This document shows, piece by piece, positions 40,975 to 49,803 of a DNA stretch of 64,000 nt. The DNA comes from Kineosporiaceae bacterium (lineage in GTDB: Bacteria > Actinomycetota > Actinomycetes > Actinomycetales > Kineosporiaceae): NCBI GenBank assembly GCA_016794595.1, contig JAEUJN010000043.1:62001-126000 (forward strand), read 5' to 3'. The position numbers and the translations under genes were made by a program. The notes under the pieces were generated by a model. The model was not told where the DNA came from. It did no database searches and worked only from the letters and a program-made list of their open reading frames with translations. The number at the start of each line of letters is the position of its first letter. The stretch's first letter is position 1.

Positions 40975-41877
40975 GTGACCCAGGCCTGGAAGCCCGCACA
41001 GCTCGGCGACCTCAGCGGCCGGCGCGCGATCGTCACCGGCGCCAACTCCGGGATCGGTGCGGCGGTGGCCCACGAACTGGCCGCACGCGGGGCGCGCGTC
41101 GTCCTGGCGGTGCGCTCGCTCGAGTCGGGGCGTGCGGTTGCGGCGTCCATCGGCGAGCGGGCCGTGGTGGCCCACCTCGATCTGGCCTCGCAGGACTCGA
41201 TCCGCGCCTTCGCCGAGTCGATCGAGGGACCGATCGACCTGCTGGTCAACAACGCCGGGGTGATGGCCCCTCCGCGTCACCGGACGACGGTCGACGGGCA
41301 CGAGCTGCAGTTCGCCACCAACCACCTGGGCCATTTCGCGCTCACCGCGCGCCTGCTGCCGGCCCTGCTCGCGGCCCCGTCGCCGAGGGTGACCACCGTG
41401 TCGTCCATCCGCCACCGGGTCGGGGACCAGCGCGTGCTCGAGGGCAATCCTGCCCAGGGTTACACGCCCACCGTGTCCTACGGGCAGTCGAAACTGGCGA
41501 ACCTGCTGTTCGCACTCGAGCTGCACCGCCGGGCCACCGCCGCCGGGTCGGCCCTGACCTCCACCGCGGCCCATCCCGGGGTGGCGGTGACCAACCTGGT
41601 CTCCAGCCCGGACGGCATGGGCGCCAACAGATTCCTGGCCCGGGTGGCGCCCCCGCTGATGCGCCTGGTGCTGCCCGGAGCCGCTGGCGGCGCGGAGTCG
41701 ATCCTGTACGCGGCCACCACCGCCGAGCCGGGCAGTTACTCCGGACCCCAGTGGCTCGGCGGCATCCGGGGCCCGGTCGGGCCGGCCGCCTTCGGCCGGT
41801 GGGCGAGCGATCCGGACCTGGCCGCCCGGCTGTGGGCCGTCAGCGAGGACCTCACCGGCCTGACCTTCGACCTCTGA
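40975..41877 (+). CDS. Short-chain dehydrogenase (retinol-dehydrogenase-like SDR)
   Basis: A 300-aa SDR with TGANSGIGAAVAHELAARG (residues 19-37), LVNNAGVMAPP, the substrate-side TNHLGHFALTARLLP, and catalytic S...YGQSK (SSIRHR then YGQSKLANL). The C-terminal region from 235 extends like the human WW-domain oxidoreductase/retinol dehydrogenase group common in actinobacteria. The GTG start at 40975 has a GGGAG ribosome site a few bases upstream. It follows the exporter by 55 bp and may be co-transcribed. Substrate unknown. Confidence 0.88.
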   Translation: MTQAWKPAQLGDLSGRRAIVTGANSGIGAAVAHELAARGARVVLAVRSLESGRAVAASIGERAVVAHLDLASQDSIRAFAESIEGPIDLLVNNAGVMAPPRHRTTVDGHELQFATNHLGHFALTARLLPALLAAPSPRVTTVSSIRHRVGDQRVLEGNPAQGYTPTVSYGQSKLANLLFALELHRRATAAGSALTSTAAHPGVAVTNLVSSPDGMGANRFLARVAPPLMRLVLPGAAGGAESILYAATTAEPGSYSGPQWLGGIRGPVGPAAFGRWASDPDLAARLWAVSEDLTGLTFDL

Positions 41878-41999
41878 GTCGCTCGTGAGGGTGCGCCAGA
41901 CGAGCCGGTTCACAGCCGGGGCCCAGGCGACCCACAGAGCGCACCGTCATGCTGGGTGGCCTGTGCGCAGCAGGCCAGGGCCTCGACCGGGAGACGATC

Positions 42000-42962
42000 A
42001 TGAACGTCGGAACGAACGGAACCCAGGGCGCCACGGATCGTCCGGACCCTGCTCGGCTGCAGGAACGGATCCGGCGCGAGCGCCGGCTGACCCTGCTGAT
42101 CAATGTCCGGTCCCGCCGCGGGGTGACCCTGCACCGGCTCGCCCGGGCCTCGTTCGAGGCCCAGGGCTGGACCGTCGACGCCGAGTACCTCGTGCACGAT
42201 CCGGCCGGTGAGCTGCCCGAGTTGCTCCCGCGGATCGCCGCCGAGAAGCCCGGGCTGCTGGTGGTGGGCAGCGGCGACGGGACGGTCTCGCACGTCGTCC
42301 ACCACCTGGCGCACTCACCCACCGTGCTCGGCTACCTGCCCCTGGGCACGACGAACAACTTCGGCCGCTCGCTGGGCCTGCCGCTGCGCTTGCCCGGGGC
42401 GGTCGGGGTGATCACCACCGGTCGGGTCGCCGACATCGACCTCGGCCTGGTCAACGGCCGCTACTTCGCCAACCTGGTCAGCATCGGCATCTCCGGAGAG
42501 GTGGCCGGGCGGACCCCCCACCAGCTCAAGCGCCGCCTCGGCCGGCCCGCCTACGCGATCACCGGCGCACGAACCCTGGTGCGGCACAAGCCGTTCACCG
42601 CGGAGGTGCGCAGCGGGACGACGACCTGGCGGGTGCGCACCCATCAACTCAACGTGGCCAACGGCTCGATGCACGCCGGGACGGCGATCGCTGCTGACGC
42701 GAGCCTGGACGACGGGCTGCTGATGGCCTACGTCCTCGGCGGGCGCTCGCGCGCCTCGACCGTGCGGGCCACGGTGCGCCAGGTGCTGACCCCGAACCAC
42801 CCGTCGGAGAACAAGGGCTACCTGCTCGGGGCCGACTTCACCGTGAGCACCGACCGGCCGCTGCCGGTCGACGTGGACGGCGAGATCATCGGCTCCACCC
42901 CGATCGAGATCCAGGTCGTGCCCGAGGCGCTGCGTGTCATGGTGCCGGCAGCTCAGGCGTAG
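42000..42962 (+). CDS. Diacylglycerol/lipid kinase family protein
   Basis: A 320-aa DAGK-catalytic-domain protein. The nucleotide motif GSGDGTVSHVV is at about residues 91-101, GYLPLGTTNNFGRSLG follows, and the C-terminal beta-rich lobe has VANGSMHAG and ASLDDGLLMAYVL, as in YegS/DgkB-type kinases. It should phosphorylate a lipid alcohol at the membrane. ATG 42000 is preferred to an upstream in-frame ATG at 41949 because the intervening codons carry no domain. Its last 10 bases overlap the convergent S66 peptidase gene. Confidence 0.88.
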   Translation: MNVGTNGTQGATDRPDPARLQERIRRERRLTLLINVRSRRGVTLHRLARASFEAQGWTVDAEYLVHDPAGELPELLPRIAAEKPGLLVVGSGDGTVSHVVHHLAHSPTVLGYLPLGTTNNFGRSLGLPLRLPGAVGVITTGRVADIDLGLVNGRYFANLVSIGISGEVAGRTPHQLKRRLGRPAYAITGARTLVRHKPFTAEVRSGTTTWRVRTHQLNVANGSMHAGTAIAADASLDDGLLMAYVLGGRSRASTVRATVRQVLTPNHPSENKGYLLGADFTVSTDRPLPVDVDGEIIGSTPIEIQVVPEALRVMVPAAQA

Positions 42963-44023
42963 TCGGCGAACACCCGGCGCGCCGCGCCGTCCAGGGTGAT
43001 CAACCCGCCGTGCGGCACGATCCACTGCGGGCGGGTGTGCCCGAACGGGACGCCGACGCACACCACGGCCTCCGGGTTGTAGCGCGCGACCGTCTCGACC
43101 ACGACGTCGCGTTGCTCGGCGCGCAACCGGGCGCGCTCGGCCGGTTCCGGGCGGCGGTCGTGATCGCTGGTCGGCGGGCGCGCCACCAGGACGCCGGCCA
43201 CCTCGGCCAGCAGTCCGCGCTCGCCCAGCGAGCGCAGGATCCAGCCGACCTCGCGGGCCGGGATCAGGTCCTCGGAGGTCTCGACCAGCAGGATGGCACC
43301 GGCCAGGTCACTCGGCGGGCCGGCGAACCGGCCGGCGGTCAGGATCCACTGCAGCACCTCGATGCAGCCGCCCCACGTGGGTCCCGTGACCTCGCGCGCC
43401 GGGCCGTGCCAGGACCACGGCTCGCCGGGCCCGGTCGGTTCGCGCTCGCCGAAGCTGGTCAGCGCGCGGGGGTCGTTCCAGTCCAGGCCGACGTCTTCCG
43501 ACTCCCCGGGGTCGGTGAGCTCGAGCCGCTCGCCGGTCAGCAACGCCGCACGCAGCGAGGCGAGGTGGACGGCGTCCACGTGTGGCCCGGGGCCGAGGTG
43601 CACCTGGGTCGAGCCGCCGTAGAAGCTCGCGATGCCGAGGGTCCACAACCAGTGGGTCAGGTTGGTGTTGTCGCTGTAGCCGAGGAACGGCTTGGGGTCC
43701 GCCCGCGCCGCCTCGGCGTCCAGGTGGGGGACGACCGTGATCTGATCCTCACCGCCGATGGTCGCCACGATCGCCCGGATCGAGGGGTCGGCGAAGGCGG
43801 CGTTCAGATCGGCGGCGCGCTCGTGGGCACTCGCGCCGAGGCGGCGAGTGGTGGGGTACTCCACCGGCACCAGACCGGTGATCTCGGCCAGGCGGCGCAT
43901 CGCCTGCTCGTGCACGGCCGCGAACAGAGCTGGGGCGGCGAACGACGGGGAGAGCACCGCGACCCGATCACCGGGCCGGGCCTTCGGCGGGGCGATCAGC
44001 GTGCGGGAGAGTGCCTCGGACAT
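42953..44023 (-). CDS. S66 family peptidase (LD-carboxypeptidase/MccF-like)
   Basis: A 356-aa serine peptidase. The nucleophile is S117 in FLGYSDNTNL. The glutamate lies in ILLVETSED and the histidine in VPFGHTRPQW, which together form the Ser-Glu-His triad of S66 enzymes. Family members trim muropeptide L,D-bonds or, as MccF, cleave microcin C-type aminoacyl nucleotides. The long WGGCIEVLQWILTAGRF segment is typical of the MccF-like group. No microcin cluster is present, so a self-protection or recycling role is open. The 3' end overlaps the lipid-kinase gene by 10 bases. Confidence 0.88.
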   Translation of the reverse strand: MSEALSRTLIAPPKARPGDRVAVLSPSFAAPALFAAVHEQAMRRLAEITGLVPVEYPTTRRLGASAHERAADLNAAFADPSIRAIVATIGGEDQITVVPHLDAEAARADPKPFLGYSDNTNLTHWLWTLGIASFYGGSTQVHLGPGPHVDAVHLASLRAALLTGERLELTDPGESEDVGLDWNDPRALTSFGEREPTGPGEPWSWHGPAREVTGPTWGGCIEVLQWILTAGRFAGPPSDLAGAILLVETSEDLIPAREVGWILRSLGERGLLAEVAGVLVARPPTSDHDRRPEPAERARLRAEQRDVVVETVARYNPEAVVCVGVPFGHTRPQWIVPHGGLITLDGAARRVFADYA

Positions 44024-44129
44024 GTCGGCATCCTGGCAGTCGTGGGGGAGGACGCCCGAGAAGTGCGCGCTCGGTTACCGTCGTGCGGGTGACCTGCCAG
44101 CCGCCGTCGAGCACCGTGGAGCGCCGTCG

Positions 44130-44603
44130 ATGACCTGCCGATTCGAGGGCCTCACCGTCGACTGTGCCGACCCTCGGACCCTCGCCGCCTTCTGGTGCGC
44201 GGTGCTCGGGTACACGGTCGGGGAGGACCGGGACGGGGAGCTGGTCGAGATCGGCCCGTCAGAGCCGTCCGACCTGGCGGAATTGCGAACCCGCCCACTG
44301 GCGCCCGAGATCCTCTTCGTCCGGGTACCCGAGGCACGCTCGGGCAAGAACCGCCTGCATCTCGACGTCTGCCCGATCGATGGTGGGCAGGCCGAGGAGC
44401 TGAGGCGCATCCTGGCGCTCGGGGCCCGGCACGTGGACATCGGGCAGGGTGAGGGTCGTTCCTGGTACGTGCTGGCCGACCCCGAGGGCAACGAGTTCTG
44501 CCTCGTACGCAGCCTGGCCGAGGGCCACTTCGTCGACCAGCCTCCCCACGACCAGCAGCCCGACGACCAGCCGCGCCGGTCCGAGTCCCCAGAGGCCACG
44601 TGA
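44130..44603 (+). CDS. VOC superfamily (glyoxalase-like) protein
   Basis: A 157-aa protein with two beta-alpha-beta-beta-beta units. It opens FEGLTVDCADPRTLAAFWCAVLGY and includes ILFVRVPEARSGKNRLHLDV and YVLADPEGNEFCLVR, the typical metal-ligand H and E positions. VOC proteins act in glyoxal detoxification, antibiotic resistance or ring cleavage; this sort is usually of unknown substrate. A charged Gln/Asp/Pro tail ends it. ATG 44130 begins just before the domain. It is divergent from the S66 gene. Confidence 0.85.
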   Translation: MTCRFEGLTVDCADPRTLAAFWCAVLGYTVGEDRDGELVEIGPSEPSDLAELRTRPLAPEILFVRVPEARSGKNRLHLDVCPIDGGQAEELRRILALGARHVDIGQGEGRSWYVLADPEGNEFCLVRSLAEGHFVDQPPHDQQPDDQPRRSESPEAT

Positions 44604-44616
44604 CCCCGGTCCTGAC

Positions 44617-45183
44617 GTGAGCACCCCGCAGGACCGCGTCCGGGCCGCGGCCGCCGCGTGGACGCCGCACGACGACCTGGGCCGGCGCCAGCGTGGCCAG
44701 GTGCTCGACTGGCTCGCCTCGACCGAGGACATCTACCGGCGGGTCAAGCCTGACACTCCGCCGATGCACCTGGTCGCGTACTTCCTGCTGGTCGATCGGG
44801 CGGCCGGGCAGGTGCTGCTGTGCGACCACCGGCTGGCGGGTCTGTGGTTGCCCACCGGTGGGCACGTCGAGCCGGGTGAGGACCCCGCCCACACCGTCCG
44901 GCGCGAGGTCAGGGAGGAACTGGGCGTACCGGCCGCCTTCGTCGACGGTGCGGACTTGCCGTTCTTCTGGACCGTCACGCTCACCTCGGGGCACTCCGGG
45001 CCGCAGCACACCGATGTCAGCGCCTGGTTCGCCCTGCTCGGTGAGGTGGGGATGCCCCTGGAGCCCGATGCCGGCGAGTTCCACGGCGTCCGGTGGTACT
45101 CCCGGGGTGGGGTCGAGCGGCTGCGGCCGGAGCGCCGCGATCCGCACCTGCTGCGTGCACTGGATGCCCTCGGGCTGGCCTGA
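44617..45183 (+). CDS. NUDIX hydrolase
   Basis: A 188-aa NUDIX protein. The box G-H-V-E-P-G-E-D-P-A-H-T-V-R-R-E-V-R-E-E-L-G-V fits GX5EX7REUXEEXGU exactly and lies at about residues 87-109. It hydrolyses nucleoside diphosphates linked to another group. The N-terminal 45 residues form a helical extension (RRQRGQVLDWLASTEDIYRR) seen in some actinobacterial members. GTG 44617 is 13 bp after the VOC gene, so they are likely co-transcribed. It is convergent with the MerR gene. Confidence 0.9.
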   Translation: MSTPQDRVRAAAAAWTPHDDLGRRQRGQVLDWLASTEDIYRRVKPDTPPMHLVAYFLLVDRAAGQVLLCDHRLAGLWLPTGGHVEPGEDPAHTVRREVREELGVPAAFVDGADLPFFWTVTLTSGHSGPQHTDVSAWFALLGEVGMPLEPDAGEFHGVRWYSRGGVERLRPERRDPHLLRALDALGLA

Positions 45184-45198
45184 GCACCGTCGCCGTGA

Positions 45199-46002
45199 TC
45201 AGCGGGCGACAGGCTGCTGGAGCTCGGTGACCCAGCCGGACTGGTCATCATCCGGCGAGGCCACCAGGTAGATCTCCCGGCACGGGCCGGCCGGCGTCCA
45301 CCCCTGCGCCTCGACCCAGGCGAACAGCGCCTGCCAGGAGGCACCGATGGTGTCCATGGCGCCCAGGTGGACGGCGCACACCGCCTGCTCCACCGCCGGC
45401 AGGGTGTGCACGTCGAACCCCGGCGCCGGCTCCCCGGAATAGTCGTACCCCAGCACGATCCGGACGCCCTCCTCGTCCGCTGCATAGGTGGCCACGCCCG
45501 TCTGCGGGCAGCCACCGGTCGCACCCACCGCACTCGCCACGGCTCCGAACAGCGGCTCGACCACCGCGGCAATCTCCGGCTGCGAGGTGACGGTCGCCTC
45601 GCGAGCGGCAATCCGCCTGCCCGGCAAGGACTTCACCACGTACTCCACCTGGGACATCTGGTCCTCCCTCTCGATCAGTCGGAGGCGCTGCTCGACGCCG
45701 GCCAGCTGTTGCTCGGCACGGGCGTGCTCGTCGATCAACTCCGCCCGCCGCAATCGCACCATGCCGCGCAGTTCCTCCGGCGTCAGCTCGTCGTCGAGGA
45801 TTCGGCGCACTTGGTCGAGGCTGAACCCCAGATCCTTCAGGGCCACCACCCGGTGGAGGCGGGCGAGCTGGGCGGCGGCGTAGCTGCGGTACCCGGACGA
45901 CGGGTCGACCCGCCCCGGGACCAGCAGCCCGATGCGGTCGTAGTGCCGCAACATGCGGACCGTGACCTGGCCGAGCCGAGCGAACTCTCCGATGGACACC
46001 AT
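45199..46002 (-). CDS. MerR-family regulator with GyrI-like effector domain
   Basis: A 267-aa regulator. The N-terminal MerR winged helix reads MVSIGEFARLGQVTVRMLRHYDRIGLLVPGRVDPSSGYRSY (split at about 1-42). A dimerisation coiled coil spans about 75-115. Residues about 118-265 form a GyrI/BmrR-like ligand-binding domain (VVKSLPGRRIAAREATV ... GWTPAGPCREIYL). Such proteins bind hydrophobic drugs and switch efflux genes by DNA distortion. It is divergent from the methyltransferase at 46199; targets may lie in the 195-bp gap. Confidence 0.9.
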   Translation of the reverse strand: MVSIGEFARLGQVTVRMLRHYDRIGLLVPGRVDPSSGYRSYAAAQLARLHRVVALKDLGFSLDQVRRILDDELTPEELRGMVRLRRAELIDEHARAEQQLAGVEQRLRLIEREDQMSQVEYVVKSLPGRRIAAREATVTSQPEIAAVVEPLFGAVASAVGATGGCPQTGVATYAADEEGVRIVLGYDYSGEPAPGFDVHTLPAVEQAVCAVHLGAMDTIGASWQALFAWVEAQGWTPAGPCREIYLVASPDDDQSGWVTELQQPVAR

Positions 46003-46198
46003 GTGCCCGTTCTCCCCCCTGCCACGATGTGAGGGTCAAGTCAGCCCGGCCGAGTGCCGACCGCCGCGCGTGGGCAAGGCGACACAGTAGCTGCACGCGG
46101 GGCCGATACCGAGCCGCGATTCGCCTCCCCGGATCCGTGGCATGCACGTGGGTCAGAGGCGGATGCGCACGCCACGGGTCCGGCCTACGGTGATCGTC

Positions 46199-47014
46199 AT
46201 GAATCCGCCGGGTGGCGAGGGATCGGACGACGAGGCGTACGCCGGGTTGGCCCTGGTCTACGAGTGGCTGGTACCGGACGCCTTGCTCGAACCCCGGGAT
46301 GCGGCGGATGCCTTCGCCCCGGCCGTGGAGCTGATCCCGGCAGGCGGGCGAGTGATCGACTGCGCGGCGGGCTCCGGCCAGCTCGCCGTGGGCCTGGCTT
46401 CCAGAGGATTCGACGTCACGGCCACCGACGCCAGCCCAGCCATGATCACCCGCACCCGGGACCTCGCCGCGCACCACGCGGTGAGCCTGGCCACGGCGGT
46501 GTGCACCTGGCAGGACCTGCCCACCCTGGCCGTGTCCGGACCGTTCGACGCGGTGTTCTGCGTGGGCAACTCGATCTCGCATGCTGACGGACGTCAGGCG
46601 CGACGCTCTGCCCTCGCCGCCATGGCAAACCTGCTGTCGCCGAAGGGGATTCTCGCGATCTCCGCGCGCGACTGGGAGCAGGTGCGCGCCGCGGGCGACC
46701 GGCTCGACGTCCAGGATCGTCTGGTGCACCGGCGCGGTCGGGCCGGGGTCGTCGTCCGTGCCTGGCGCCTCGGCGAGACCTGGGACGATGCCCACCAGCT
46801 CGAGGTGGCGATCGCGCTGCCGGCGGCCGACGGGTCGATCGCGACGCATCAGGAACGGTTGACGCTGTGGGCCTTTCGCCGACACGAGCTGGTCGAGGAT
46901 CTCGCCGCGGTCGGCCAGGACGTCGTCACCGTGACGACCTTCCTGGGGCCTGGTGAATACCTGATCGTGGCCCGCCCGGCGGCAACTCCGCCGGCGAGGG
47001 AGGGACGGCCATGA
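46199..47014 (+). CDS. Class I SAM-dependent methyltransferase
   Basis: A 271-aa methyltransferase. Motif I is VIDCAAGSGQLAVGLASRGF (about 53-72), followed by VTATDASPAMI (motif II) and a GPFDAVFCVGNSISH strand (motif IV). The C-terminal part has a beta-strand cap from about 185. Small-molecule substrate is likely; not determined. ATG 46199 is chosen over one at 46142, since the extra residues are not conserved-looking. The MerR regulator upstream is divergent and may control it (inference). Confidence 0.87.
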   Translation: MNPPGGEGSDDEAYAGLALVYEWLVPDALLEPRDAADAFAPAVELIPAGGRVIDCAAGSGQLAVGLASRGFDVTATDASPAMITRTRDLAAHHAVSLATAVCTWQDLPTLAVSGPFDAVFCVGNSISHADGRQARRSALAAMANLLSPKGILAISARDWEQVRAAGDRLDVQDRLVHRRGRAGVVVRAWRLGETWDDAHQLEVAIALPAADGSIATHQERLTLWAFRRHELVEDLAAVGQDVVTVTTFLGPGEYLIVARPAATPPAREGRP

Positions 47015-47062
47015 GCGAGCAGACCCGATCGGGCGGCGGAGGCCCCACCACGTGGCGCGTGA

Positions 47063-47458
47063 TCAGTCGCGCGCCGAGGCGACGTCCGTGTGGTCGAAGT
47101 CATCACCGACCCAGAGCAGCGGTTCGCGAGTGGCCTTCGCCGTGGCGTAACTGAAGCAGTCACCCAGGTTCAGCCCGGCGCGATGACCACTGCCCCGACC
47201 GAAGTCGCGATAGGCACCCCTGGCCATCGTGGCCTGTTCGGCGTCGGACGGCACCAACTCGACCCCCATGCTGTCGAGCAGCTCGTCCAGCCGACGCGAC
47301 AAGACCGGGTTACGCCGCCGCTCGACGACCGCAGCGATCTCGACGTAGCTCGCGGCCGACATGCGGACGACATCCGCCCGGGCCACCGCTGTGACCAGGT
47401 CCGCACGCTCCGGCTCGTCCAGCATGATGGCCAGCACGGCCGAAGGGTCGATGATCAT
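47063..47458 (-). CDS. vapC: VapC-type PIN-domain toxin
   Basis: A 131-aa PIN ribonuclease. Acidic residues at the expected sites are D4 (MIIDPSAV), E40 (SYVEIAAVVERR), D99 (NLGDCFSYA) and the D-D-x-D near 117 (WVGDDFDHTD). VapC toxins cut tRNA, rRNA or mRNA and are held in check by the VapB partner. ATG 47458 overlaps the vapB stop by 4 bases. Length and motifs look intact, so it should be active when freed from its antitoxin. Confidence 0.92.
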   Translation of the reverse strand: MIIDPSAVLAIMLDEPERADLVTAVARADVVRMSAASYVEIAAVVERRRNPVLSRRLDELLDSMGVELVPSDAEQATMARGAYRDFGRGSGHRAGLNLGDCFSYATAKATREPLLWVGDDFDHTDVASARD

Positions 47459-47715
47459 GCTGGCAGGCCCTGGTCGTCGTACATCCGCAGCGCGTCCTCA
47501 CGCAGTGCGGCACGATCATCGGCTGTGAGTTCGACGTCCACCTGGGCGAGGACGCCCTGGATCACGTCGAGCCGGCTCTGATCCGGTCGAGCCGGGGCCG
47601 CCTGCAACATTCGTCGCAACGCCTCTTCGATGACACTGGTCTGACTCATGCCGAAGCGCTCGGCGGCCGTTCGCGCCAGCTCGTGAACCCGCGGGTTCTT
47701 GATGTTGAGTCCCAT
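47455..47715 (-). CDS. vapB: VapB-type antitoxin
   Basis: An 86-aa antitoxin of the Rv0623-like group. The N-terminal ribbon-helix-helix starts MGLNIKNPRVHELARTAAERFG and continues with MSQTSVIEEALRRML. The flexible C-terminal part (VDVELTADDRAALREDALRMYDD) should wrap the toxin. It is the first gene of the vapBC unit; two dyads upstream are the probable operator through which the VapBC complex represses itself. Confidence 0.9.
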   Translation of the reverse strand: MGLNIKNPRVHELARTAAERFGMSQTSVIEEALRRMLQAAPARPDQSRLDVIQGVLAQVDVELTADDRAALREDALRMYDDQGLPA

Positions 47716-47723
47716 GGAACCAT

Positions 47724-47767
47724 GGTAGATGGACTCTCTACCTTGATCTACCGTGGTTTACCACGGT
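47724..47767. promoter_or_regulatory. Probable vapBC operator/promoter
   Basis: Two dyads lie directly upstream of vapB: GGTAGA-N7-TCTACC (47724-47742) and ACCGTGG-TTTA-CCACGGT (47750-47767). A third TCTACC occurs at 47747-47752. Spacing of such half-sites fits binding of two ribbon-helix-helix dimers. The DNA between the dyads is AT-richer, suited to a core promoter. Confidence 0.6.
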
Positions 47768-47804
47768 CCACCTCTCTTGACGTTGCTGCTCGGGCTTCGG
47801 CCGA

Positions 47805-48965
47805 TCACGAGGGGTCGGGCAGGGAGTGGCAGAACCGGACCACGGCGTGCCGGACGTGCCGGAAGCGCACCGAGTCGAGCAGGTCGAAGGTGTGCTGGGC
47901 ACCCGGCAGGATCACTGCACGGACTCGGCCGCCGCTGCTCGAGCGCAGGCGATCGGCCAGTTCCCGCGCATCCCGGGGGGAGGTCTGCGTGTCGTGGCTG
48001 CCGTGCACGATCAGGCCCGGGGGGCACGGGCGATCGACGTGTGCGAACGGTGAGCTGTCGTCGTCCGGGGTTGTCGCCAGCGGGCCGTAGTACCCGGCGA
48101 AGCCCACGAAGGCGCTGATCGAGGTGTCGGCGTCCTCGAACCCCGGCTGGTACCGGGCCCGGTTGGCCGTCAGGGCGGCCATCGTCGCCAGATGAGCACC
48201 CGCCGACGTCCCCAGCAGCACGATCCGGCGCGGGTCCAGGTTCAGCGCCGGTGCCTGCGTGCGCGCCCAGGAGATGACCCGCTTCACATCGATCAGGTGC
48301 TCCGGGTGCCCCTGCCCCGGCGTTCGCGCCAGCCGGTAGTCGGCCGAGAGGCACACCCAGCCCGCCCGGGCCAGGTCGTGGATCAGCCCCAGGGATTCCT
48401 TGGACCGGCGGCCCGAGACGAAGCCGCCGCCGTGCAACTGGATCAGCACGGGCGCGGGCCCGCCAGGGGAGGCCTCGTCCGAGCGGCGGTAGAGGTCGAG
48501 TCGCTGGTGCGCCTCCGGCCCATAGGCGAGCCCCCGGGTCAGGGCGACCGAGCGCGGCCGCCACGGGATCGGCAGCAGCAACGCGGCCGGCCAGCCCAAC
48601 CGTCGCGGGGTCCCGGTAGCCGGCACCGCCGAGCGCATCGCACGCCCGGCCCACTGGGCCTGCACGAGCAGCCAAACCAGCAAGCTTGCGGCGAGGCCGG
48701 CGACCAGGAAGGCCAGGATGCCGGCCGGTGGGACGGCGCCCCCACCGTCACCCCCAGCCTCACCGCCGGCGCCGAGCCACAGGGTGTCGATCGTGCTCGC
48801 CAGCAGCCCGAGCAGCACCAGGGCCGGAATCTCTCCGTAGAGCACGCTCACCCACCAGCTGACCCGGCCCAGGAGGCGGGGTCGGCGTGGTGCCCACACC
48901 ACGAGCCCCGCGGCCAGCGCGGTGACGGTGGCACCGATGAGATAGCCCCAGGACGGTTCGGACAC
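47805..48965 (-). CDS. Membrane-anchored alpha/beta hydrolase (esterase/lipase, HSL-like)
   Basis: A 386-aa protein. The GTG at 48965 has a strong GAGGAGG ribosome site six bases upstream, which fixes the start. Three hydrophobic segments lie at about 8-27, 40-65 and 80-110, and then a soluble hydrolase. It has the oxyanion motif LHGGGFVSG (about 190), the nucleophile GTSAGAH (about 267), and the late acid and histidine (VHGSHDTQTSP; GAQHTFDLL). This is the hormone-sensitive-lipase or acetyl-xylan-esterase type. The active site should face the cytoplasm or membrane surface, depending on helix count. Confidence 0.88.
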   Translation of the reverse strand: MSEPSWGYLIGATVTALAAGLVVWAPRRPRLLGRVSWWVSVLYGEIPALVLLGLLASTIDTLWLGAGGEAGGDGGGAVPPAGILAFLVAGLAASLLVWLLVQAQWAGRAMRSAVPATGTPRRLGWPAALLLPIPWRPRSVALTRGLAYGPEAHQRLDLYRRSDEASPGGPAPVLIQLHGGGFVSGRRSKESLGLIHDLARAGWVCLSADYRLARTPGQGHPEHLIDVKRVISWARTQAPALNLDPRRIVLLGTSAGAHLATMAALTANRARYQPGFEDADTSISAFVGFAGYYGPLATTPDDDSSPFAHVDRPCPPGLIVHGSHDTQTSPRDARELADRLRSSSGGRVRAVILPGAQHTFDLLDSVRFRHVRHAVVRFCHSLPDPS

Positions 48966-49098
48966 GGTGTTCCTCCTCACGTCGACGGTCGCCGTCGTCG
49001 CGCACCTGCCCGCGACGACGGCGTACCACCTACCCAGGCAGCACCATCTCCACCCAGCTCGGGGAGGGCGGGGGTGAGCGCCGTGCGAGGATCGCGCC

Positions 49099-49803
49099 GT
49101 GGACTGGGTCGGCGAGCTACGGCTGCGGGTGCTGCCGGTCGCCGGGGACGTCGCCGGGCCGGACGGGCGCACCGTGGCGATCACCCTGGCGGCGGCGTCC
49201 GCCCTGGTGTTCGTGCCCGGGCTGTGGAGCCTGGCCCGCGTGGCGGTCACCCTGGTGCACGAACTCGGGCACGCCCTGGTCGGCATGGCCGTCGGACGCC
49301 GGTTCACCGGCTTCGTCGTCCGCAACGACATGTCGGGGCACGCGGTCACCGCGGGGCGGCCGCGTGGCCCGGGGCTGGTGCTGACCACCTGGGCGGGGTA
49401 CCCGGCCCCGGCCCTGGTCGGGGCCGGGCTGGTGTGGACCGCCGTCCGCGGCTGGTCGGCGCCGGTGCTGACCGGCGCACTGCTGATCATCCTGTTGGCC
49501 GTGCTGCGGATCCGCTCGGCCTACACCGCGCTGGTGATGGCCGCCGCCCTGGGTGGGCTGGGCGCGTTGTGGTGGTGGCGCGCGGACGGCGTCCAGCAGC
49601 AGGTACTGATCGCCGCGGGGCTGCTGCTCATCGTGGGGGCGTGGCGGCACGTGCTGGCGGTGATGAGCGCCGGGTCGGGCGGCGATGACCCCGCGGTGCT
49701 GGCCCGCCTCACCGGCGTGCCGCGGCTGGTGTGGAGTCTCAGCTATCTGGCGGTGGCCGCGGGGTCGGCCTGGCTGGTGGTGGGCCAGCTCACCGGGCTG
49801 TGA
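49099..49803 (+). CDS. M50B-like membrane zinc metalloprotease
   Basis: A 234-aa integral membrane protein with the zinc motif HELGH at about residue 54, inside the second hydrophobic segment (ARVAVTLVHELGHALVGMAVG). About five or six helices follow, including GLVLTTWAGYPAPALVGAGLVW. It fits the small actinobacterial M50B-like family, of intramembrane protease type but without PDZ domains. The GTG 49099 start gives a normal N-terminus. Its stop codon TGA (49801-49803) forms the left edge of the palindromic repeat. Substrates unknown. Confidence 0.85.
   Translation: MDWVGELRLRVLPVAGDVAGPDGRTVAITLAAASALVFVPGLWSLARVAVTLVHELGHALVGMAVGRRFTGFVVRNDMSGHAVTAGRPRGPGLVLTTWAGYPAPALVGAGLVWTAVRGWSAPVLTGALLIILLAVLRIRSAYTALVMAAALGGLGALWWWRADGVQQQVLIAAGLLLIVGAWRHVLAVMSAGSGGDDPAVLARLTGVPRLVWSLSYLAVAAGSAWLVVGQLTGL

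Noticed and set aside
42953-44023. S66 peptidase as microcin immunity (MccF)
   Set aside because: No microcin biosynthesis genes lie nearby, and S66 proteins often serve wall recycling instead; kept as a general peptidase.
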